From the NCBI RefSeq assembly GCF_000767055.1, contig NZ_CP006764.1:1736001-1800000 (forward strand): a DNA stretch of 64,000 bases. The letters run 5' to 3'. The translations under genes and the position numbers were made by a program. The notes under the pieces were generated by a model. It was not told the DNA's origin. It searched no databases and was given only the letters and a program-made list of their open reading frames with translations. Positions 58,598 through 64,000 of the stretch are shown here, piece after piece (the first letter of the stretch is position 1; every line of letters begins with the position of its first letter). This DNA is from Corynebacterium doosanense CAU 212 = DSM 45436. Its GTDB lineage: Bacteria > Actinomycetota > Actinomycetes > Mycobacteriales > Mycobacteriaceae.

Positions 58598-60559
58598 TTA
58601 CTTCCCTTCGGCGGCGATCTTCGAGTTCAGCCATGCCTCGGGGACACCGAGGCCCTCGACGATCGGCTCGATGTTCTCGGTGAGCTCGGCGGAGATCCGC
58701 TCCACGGCCTGGGTGATCTCCCGCGAGCGGCCACCGTCGATGGCGCCATGCTCGAGGAACCATGCGCGGTGCTCCGCGATGGTCGCCAGGGCGTAGAGGT
58801 CACACAGCTTGATGAGGGTGTCGCGAGCCTCACCCTCGGGCGTGTTGCTGATGCCCTCGACGAAGGCCTCGAGGATGATGCGGTCCATGTGCGCGAGCGA
58901 GGCCGCGATCATGTGGTTCTGGCAGGAGTTGAAGGCGTCGAACTCCTTCTCCTTCTCCACCTTGAGCACCTCGCGCATGCGCAGGCCGAGGGACTCGACC
59001 ATGCGCTTCTCGCGGTACTCGAGCATCTCCACGTGCCAGCCGCGGGCGCGCAGGATGTCCGCGCCGGACTTGCGGTTGGCGATGGACACGAGACGCTCGA
59101 TGGTCGGGCGCGCCGTGGTGCGCTCGATGATGCGGGTGCCCACCAGGGCCGCGCTCTTGCGGGCGGTGTCGAGCATGTCAAGCTCGGCCCAGCTGGACTT
59201 GAAGCCCGCGAGCAGGCCACGGCCGGTGAGCATGAGCAGAACGGTGTTGTCGCCCTCGAAGGTGGCGAAGACGTCCGCGTCGGCGGTCAGCGTGGTCAGG
59301 CCGTTCTCGGCCATGTAGCCGTAGCCGCCGCAAGCCTCGCGACACACCTGGAGGGTGTCGTTGGCCCAGCGCGTCTGCACGGCCTTCATGCCGGCAGCGT
59401 GGCCCTCGAGCTCGCGCACGACCTTCTCTTCGGCGCCGTCCTGGACCTGCTGGAAGTGGTCGATGAGCTCGTTCTGCGCGAAGCCGAAGGCGTAGGCGCG
59501 GGCAACCTCGGGGACCAGCTTCGCCTGGTGGGTCTGGTAGTTCATGATGGTGACCGGCTTGCCCGTGGTGTCCGTGAACTGGGTACGAGCCAGTGCGTGC
59601 TTGACGGCGATGGTCAGGCCGCGGCGGGTGGCGGATCCGCCGGCGCCACCGACGGAGATGCGGCCACGCACGAGGGTGCTGAGCATGGTGGAGAAGCGCT
59701 GTCCACGACGCTCGATGGGCGAGGTGTAGACGCCGTTCTCGTCGACCTTGCCGTAGCGGTTGAGCAGGTTGAAGCGGGGAACACGCACGTGGTCGAAGGC
59801 AAGGGTGCCGTTGTCGACACCGAGCAGGCCACCCTTGCGGCCGTGGTCACCGATGGTGACACCCGGAGCCGGGTCGCCGTTCTCGTCGCGGACGTCGGCG
59901 ATGACACAGTGCACGCCGTGGTTCTCACCGTTGACGATGAGCTGGCCGAAGACGGCGGCCTTCTGGCCGTCGCGTGCCGCGTTGCCGATGTAGGCCTTGC
60001 GGGCGTCGTCGTCCGGGGTGTGGATCTCGAACTCGTCGGTCTCCGGGATGTAGGTGATGGTGGTCTCGAGGTGCTGGACGTCGGAACCACGGCCGAGCTC
60101 GGTCATGCCGTAGCAGCCGAGAAGCTCGGCGCTGATGATCTTGCTCAGCCACTCTTTCTTCTGCGCGTCGTCACCGAGGTTGAGCACGGCGCCGCCGAAC
60201 AGGCCCTGCTGGACACCGCTCTTGATGGTGAGGGAGAGATCGCCCATGGCGAGGATCTCGAAGGCCGCGATGGACTCGGACAGCGAGTGGGTGCCGCCGT
60301 ACTCGGCGGGCATGCCCACCTTGCTGAAACCGTGCTCGATGAGCTTGCCGATCGACTCAAGAACCCAGTCGCGAGCCTCGTCGACGCTCTGGTCGAACGG
60401 GCGCACGATCATGTCGGCGGTCATGTTGTCGCGCAGCGTCTGCTTGAGCTCGTGGTGCTTGCCGTCGAGAGCCTTGCGCAGGTCGCGGCCGAGCGGCGAG
60501 AGGTTGTCGCTGTTGCCCACGACGGGGTTGGTGGTTGCCACAGGTGTAGTGGTGGTCAT
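58598..60559 (-). CDS. fadE5: FadE5-type acyl-CoA dehydrogenase (in one frame with the upstream TetR)
   Basis: The 653-residue part starting at ATG 60559 matches the FadE5 family (about 610 residues): YGMTELGRGSDV, GDHGRKGGLLGVDNGTLAFDHVRVPR, CREACGGYGYMAENGL and the catalytic-Glu region FATFEGDNTVLL. It oxidises acyl-CoA to enoyl-CoA in beta-oxidation or lipid remodelling. An AAGGAG site (60566-60571) lies 6 nt before this ATG, so it can be translated alone. However, the reading frame continues upstream without a stop into the TetR gene to 61201. In mycobacteria fadE5 is also next to fadA2 and fabG4. Confidence 0.9.
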   Translation of the reverse strand: MTTTTPVATTNPVVGNSDNLSPLGRDLRKALDGKHHELKQTLRDNMTADMIVRPFDQSVDEARDWVLESIGKLIEHGFSKVGMPAEYGGTHSLSESIAAFEILAMGDLSLTIKSGVQQGLFGGAVLNLGDDAQKKEWLSKIISAELLGCYGMTELGRGSDVQHLETTITYIPETDEFEIHTPDDDARKAYIGNAARDGQKAAVFGQLIVNGENHGVHCVIADVRDENGDPAPGVTIGDHGRKGGLLGVDNGTLAFDHVRVPRFNLLNRYGKVDENGVYTSPIERRGQRFSTMLSTLVRGRISVGGAGGSATRRGLTIAVKHALARTQFTDTTGKPVTIMNYQTHQAKLVPEVARAYAFGFAQNELIDHFQQVQDGAEEKVVRELEGHAAGMKAVQTRWANDTLQVCREACGGYGYMAENGLTTLTADADVFATFEGDNTVLLMLTGRGLLAGFKSSWAELDMLDTARKSAALVGTRIIERTTARPTIERLVSIANRKSGADILRARGWHVEMLEYREKRMVESLGLRMREVLKVEKEKEFDAFNSCQNHMIAASLAHMDRIILEAFVEGISNTPEGEARDTLIKLCDLYALATIAEHRAWFLEHGAIDGGRSREITQAVERISAELTENIEPIVEGLGVPEAWLNSKIAAEGK

Positions 60560-61201
60560 CGGGTGCTCCTTGGAAAGGTCAATGGGAGGGTGATGATGCA
60601 GGGAGAGTCCAGGGGCGAACAGGTCGCGGATCTGGGCGACGACTTCGTCCTTGGGTTTCGTCCGGCCGGTGATCATCCACCGGTTGGCGATGGCCCAGGT
60701 GGCGCCGACTATGGCATGGGCCCAGATTTCCGACCGCTCGCCCATACCCTGCAGGTCCAGGGTTTCGGCGAGCTTTCCCGCGATGCGCGCTGTCAGCGTG
60801 ATCTCGGGATCCGTGTACTCCGCCGGAGAGGGGGTGCCGGGGCGGGTGGTGACGAACTCGTATATTTCCGGATCCTTTTCAACCAGGGTCAGGTAGGAGT
60901 CCGCCAGTTCAGCGATGAGCTCCGGCACGGTCAGCCGATCAATCCGGCTGAGTGGCAACTCGTCGTAGATGAAGTCGACGGAACGTTCCACCACTGCGGA
61001 CCACAAACCGGCACGATCGGAAAAGTGGCGGTAGTAGACTGTTTTTGAGGTTCCAGCCACCTCCGCAATTTCTCCCATGCCCACCTGCGGTCCGCGTTGC
61101 CGGATCGCCCGGAGCGCCGCAGAAGAGAGCTCTCTCTTCTTGTTCCGACGGTGCTCGGCCCAGCGGGTCGACCTGCCGTCCGCGGTCTCCTTCGACTTCA
61201 T
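60560..61201 (-). CDS. TetR-family regulator, fused in frame to FadE5
   Basis: The 214 residues from ATG 61201 form a TetR protein: N-terminal HTH (RELSSAALRAIRQRGPQVGMGEIAEVAGTSKTVYYRHF) then a helical ligand domain ending near DLFAPGLSLHHHPP. No stop codon follows; the frame passes through DLSKEHP into the FadE5 start, predicting an 867-residue TetR-FadE5 protein. One extra C in the CCC run near 60583 would place a TGA at 60579-60581, so a frameshift or sequencing error is possible. It is divergent from fadA2 and probably represses both sides. Confidence 0.8.
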
Positions 61202-61208
61202 GCGACTG

Positions 61209-61214
61209 ACGGTA
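61209..61214 (-). promoter_or_regulatory. -10 hexamer of the TetR gene (leaderless type)
   Basis: TACCGT on the minus strand, 7 nt before the TetR ATG at 61201. Confidence 0.45.
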
Positions 61215-61238
61215 TCAGAAACGCGCGGTATCGTGTAG

Positions 61239-61249
61239 TGTGAATCACA
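61239..61249. promoter_or_regulatory. TGTGAATCACA palindrome in the TetR/fadA2 divergent promoter
   Basis: Perfect 5-bp arms TGTGA and TCACA around one A, flanked by GTGT on the left and ACAC on the right. It lies midway between the divergent starts (74-bp gap). It is a likely operator of the adjacent TetR protein (inference). Confidence 0.5.
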
Positions 61250-61275
61250 ACACCGAGAGAAAGTGAGTTGACTCA

Positions 61276-62523
61276 ATGTCTAACGATCTGAGAAATGCCG
61301 TCGTCGTCGGCGGCAACCGAACCCCCTTCGCCCGCACCGGCACCGCCTACGCAGACGTCTCCACCCAGGAACTCCTGACCGCAGCCCTCAACGGCCTCGT
61401 CGCCCGCTTCGCCCTCACCGGCGAGAAGATCGACGAGGTCGCTGCCGGCGCCGTGCTCAAGCACGCGCGTGACTTCAACCTCACCCGCGAGTGCGTGCTC
61501 AGCTCGGGCCTCGATCCCCACACCCCCGCCGTCGATCTCCAGCAGGCCTGCGCCACCAGCCTCGAGACCTTCGTCTACTCGGCCAACAAGATCCGCCTCG
61601 GTCAGGCCAACACCGCGATCGCCGGCGGTGTCGACTCCGCGTCCGACGCCCCCATCGCCGTCTCCGAGGGCCTGCGCAAGGCCCTGCTGCGCGCCAGCCG
61701 CGAGAAGACCACCCAGGGTCGCCTCAAGGCGTTCGCCGCAATCCGCCCCAAGGATCTGCAGCCCGCTCCCCCCTCCGTGGAGGAGCCCCGCACCCACAAG
61801 AGCATGGGCGAGTCCCAGGCAGAGACCGGCAAGGCCTACGGCATCTCCCGCGAGGCCCAGGACGAGCTGGCCTACCAGAGCCACCAGAACCTGGCCAAGG
61901 CCTGGGACGAAGGTTTCTTCGATGACCTGGTCACCTCCTTCAACGGTCTGACCAAGGACAACGTCCTTCGCCCGGACACGACCGTCGAGAAGCTGGCCAA
62001 GCTGCGCCCGGCCTTCGGCGACACCATGACCGCCGGCAACTCCACCAACATGACCGACGGCGCAGCCGTGGTCCTGCTGGCCGACGAGGAGACCGCCCGC
62101 GCCCGTAACTGGGAGCCGCTGGCCAAGTTCGTCGACGCCCAGGTTGCCGCCGTCAACCACGTCGACGGCCCCGAGCTCACCGACGGTCTGCTGCTGGCCC
62201 CGACCCGCGCCATCCCGGAGATCCTCGAGCGCAACGGCCTGACCGCCGACGACATCGATCTCTACGAGATCCACGAGGCATTCGCCTCCACCGTGCTCGC
62301 CACCCTCGCTAACCTTGACGAGCAGGGGATCAACATTCCCCGCGACCGCATCAACAAAGACGGCTCCTCCCTGGCAGCCGGCCACCCCTTCGCCGCTACG
62401 GGCGCCCGCATCATCGCGAGCCTGTCCAAGCGACTGCACGAGCGTGGCGCCGGCTCCCGCGGACTCATCTCGGTCTGCGCCGCTGGTGGCCAGGGCGTCG
62501 TCGTGATTCTGGAGGCAATGTAA
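61276..62523 (+). CDS. fadA2: Acetyl-CoA acetyltransferase (thiolase, FadA2/FadI type)
   Basis: The 415-residue protein has the thiolase catalytic residues: nucleophile Cys92 (QQACATS), His333 (IHEAFAS), His370 (AAGHPFAATG) and Cys401 (CAAGGQG). It cleaves 3-ketoacyl-CoA in beta-oxidation or condenses acetyl-CoA. AAGTGAG lies 8 nt before ATG 61276. It is the first gene of fadA2-fabG4 and is divergent from the TetR gene. The same arrangement (fadE5, fadA2, fabG4, htdX) is found in M. tuberculosis Rv0241c-Rv0244c. Confidence 0.93.
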   Translation: MSNDLRNAVVVGGNRTPFARTGTAYADVSTQELLTAALNGLVARFALTGEKIDEVAAGAVLKHARDFNLTRECVLSSGLDPHTPAVDLQQACATSLETFVYSANKIRLGQANTAIAGGVDSASDAPIAVSEGLRKALLRASREKTTQGRLKAFAAIRPKDLQPAPPSVEEPRTHKSMGESQAETGKAYGISREAQDELAYQSHQNLAKAWDEGFFDDLVTSFNGLTKDNVLRPDTTVEKLAKLRPAFGDTMTAGNSTNMTDGAAVVLLADEETARARNWEPLAKFVDAQVAAVNHVDGPELTDGLLLAPTRAIPEILERNGLTADDIDLYEIHEAFASTVLATLANLDEQGINIPRDRINKDGSSLAAGHPFAATGARIIASLSKRLHERGAGSRGLISVCAAGGQGVVVILEAM

Positions 62524-63921
62524 ATGGATATTCTCGAGACCATCGTCACGTCTGGCCCGGGCCGAGTGGTGACCAAGCAGCTCGGCCTCAAGGATCCGCC
62601 GGTGCTGCGCCGCGGCCGCATCATGCCCGCCGGCACCATCGCGCTGTCCACCACCGGGGCATCCACCCTGGTCAAGGACGCCCTCGCGCAGCTGAACATC
62701 TCCACCGGTGAGGCCGTGCACGATCTCGCCGACAACCGCCGCAAGGACGACAAGGGCCGCGAGCAGGCGCCGAAGTACTCCTCCGCTCCCGGCGCCCTCG
62801 TCATCGACGCCTCGGACCTGACCAAGCTGGACGACCTCGAGCTCGTCCGCCAGGTTCTCCGCCCCGTCATGCGCGGGCTGGAGAAGTCCGGACGCGTCAT
62901 CGTCGTCGGCCCGCACCCGGCCAACGCCGCCGACTCCGAGGCCCGCGCCACCGCCGAGGCCCTCGACGGCATCGTGCGCACCGTGGGTAAGGAACTCACC
63001 GGCGGCTCCACCGCCAACCTCATCCGCGTCCGCCCGGAGACCCGCCCCGAGGATCTGCTCTCCACCCTGAGCTTCCTCATCTCCGGACGCTCCGCGTTCG
63101 TCGACGGTCAGACCTGGGAGGTGGGCACCGGCGCCGAAGGCACCGCCACCACCGCCACGTCCGACAAGCCCTTCGACGGCCGCATCGTCGCCGTGACCGG
63201 CGCCGCCCGCGGCATCGGCGCCGCAATCGCCAAGACCTTCGCTGAGGCCGGTGCGACCGTGGTCGTCATCGACCTGGCCATGGCTGGCGACTCCCTCGCC
63301 CAGGTCGCCGTGGATCTCGGCGGCTCCGCACTGCAGCTCGACATCACCGCCGAGGACGCCGCAGAGCGCATCACCCGCCACATCACCAAGACCCACGGTG
63401 AGGACGCGAAGCTCTACGCCATCGTCCACAACGCGGGCATCACGCGCGACAAGATGCTGGCCAACCTGGACGAGAAGAAGTGGCAGCAGGTCATCGACAT
63501 CAACCTCAAGGCCGAGATGGCCATCAACGAGGCGCTGCTGTCCCAGAACCTGCCCGGTGGCTTCGGTAACGAGGGCCGCATCGTCGGTATCGCCTCCACC
63601 AGCGGTATCGCCGGCAACAAGGGCCAGACCAACTACGCGGCCAGCAAGGCCGGCGTCATCGGTTACACCGACGCCCTCTCCTTCGAGCTCGCCGAGACCG
63701 GGATCACCGCCAACGCCGTGGCTCCGGGCTTTATCGAGACGGAAATGACGGGAGCCATCCCGTACGTCAGCCGCGAGATCTTCCGTCGCGTCAACTCCCT
63801 CAGCCAGGGTGGCCAGCCCAAGGACGTCGCCGAGACCATCGCGTACCTGTGCGACCCGGCCTCCGGCGCCGTCAACGGCCAGACCATCCGCGTCTGCGGC
63901 CAGAACCTCGTCGGAAAGTAG
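62524..63921 (+). CDS. fabG4: High-molecular-weight 3-oxoacyl reductase FabG4 (two-domain SDR)
   Basis: The 465-residue protein has an N-terminal flavodoxin-like domain (about 1-205) and a C-terminal SDR domain with TGAARGIG (225-232), the HNAG motif, and the catalytic Ser and YAASK. This two-domain form is the HMW FabG of mycobacteria (FabG4). It reduces 3-oxoacyl-CoA/ACP. ATG 62524 starts right after the fadA2 stop, so the genes are in one operon; the next gene starts 5 bp after its stop. Confidence 0.93.
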   Translation: MDILETIVTSGPGRVVTKQLGLKDPPVLRRGRIMPAGTIALSTTGASTLVKDALAQLNISTGEAVHDLADNRRKDDKGREQAPKYSSAPGALVIDASDLTKLDDLELVRQVLRPVMRGLEKSGRVIVVGPHPANAADSEARATAEALDGIVRTVGKELTGGSTANLIRVRPETRPEDLLSTLSFLISGRSAFVDGQTWEVGTGAEGTATTATSDKPFDGRIVAVTGAARGIGAAIAKTFAEAGATVVVIDLAMAGDSLAQVAVDLGGSALQLDITAEDAAERITRHITKTHGEDAKLYAIVHNAGITRDKMLANLDEKKWQQVIDINLKAEMAINEALLSQNLPGGFGNEGRIVGIASTSGIAGNKGQTNYAASKAGVIGYTDALSFELAETGITANAVAPGFIETEMTGAIPYVSREIFRRVNSLSQGGQPKDVAETIAYLCDPASGAVNGQTIRVCGQNLVGK

Positions 63922-63926
63922 GACAT

Positions 63927-64000
63927 ATGACGAAAGAACTCCGCAAGAAGCCGAGCCAGGCCAAGTTGCTCGTGTCGGCTCTTCGCCCGCGGGCGGCTCG
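63927..64000 (+). CDS. Start of the next operon gene, probably a MaoC-like dehydratase (HtdX position), cut by the window edge
   Basis: ATG 63927 is 5 bp after the fabG4 stop and begins MTKELRKKPSQAKLLVSALR; only 24 codons are visible. The visible sequence does not show a domain. The call rests on the conserved order fadA2-fabG4-htdX seen in mycobacteria (inference). Confidence 0.45.
   Translation, partial: MTKELRKKPSQAKLLVSALRPRAA

Overview
The window is 64 kb of high-GC actinobacterial chromosome, and gene order and protein sequences point to a Corynebacterium species. The blocks rimP / DUF4439 / proS, mqo / hydrolase / mtr, ispG-rseP-dxr, cdsA-frr-pyrH-tsf-rpsB, dprA-comM-yraN, trmD-rimM-rpsP, amtB-glnK near ffh and ftsY-smc, and fadE5 / fadA2-fabG4 are known from Corynebacterium and, in part, Mycobacterium. 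Mycothione reductase and a PII/AmtB system fit the same group. I saw no tRNA, rRNA, CRISPR array, insertion sequence or prophage, so this is mainly a core chromosomal stretch. No species is assigned.

Layout. 1-8.7 kb: truncated rimP, a DUF4439 lipoprotein, proS, yaaA, an AAA ATPase, cobA, a short selO, a PhnB-like protein and mqo. 8.9-12.4 kb: a hydrolase, mtr and two small secreted paralogues ending at a palindromic terminator. 12.4-18.4 kb: mapB, a TPM/DUF5129-like protein, a lipoprotein PBP and a BCCT transporter split by an in-frame TGA. 18.5-28.8 kb: ispG, rseP, dxr, a DUF2631 protein, rlmN, a LapA-like protein, cdsA, frr, pyrH, tsf and rpsB. 29.2-35.9 kb: an M23 protein, xerC, dprA, comM, yraN, a DUF2469 protein, rnhB, lepB and rplS. 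36-44.1 kb: an ABM-domain protein, pepN, tex, a membrane protein, an extended trmD, rimM and rpsP. 44.4-49.4 kb is more accessory: an OafA-type acyltransferase coupled to an SGNH lipoprotein, ldh, and an XRE/DUF2975 pair with an ATCGAT-rich upstream region. 49.5-58.6 kb: ffh, glnK, amtB, ftsY, smc and acyP. 58.6-64 kb: a fatty-acid cluster with fadE5 in one open frame with its upstream TetR gene, divergent fadA2 and fabG4, and the start of a further gene.

The main unusual points are as follows. (1) GlnK has Phe at position 51 instead of the nucleotidylated Tyr, and glnD, which follows glnK in C. glutamicum, is absent from the locus, so PII modification looks lost. (2) tetR and fadE5 share one frame without a stop, with a good ribosome binding site at the internal fadE5 start. 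(3) TrmD carries about 119 extra C-terminal residues with their own internal start signal. (4) The BCCT gene has a Trp-to-TGA change in the family signature. (5) About 18 genes have a -10 hexamer only 7-8 nt before the start codon, which predicts widespread leaderless mRNA.
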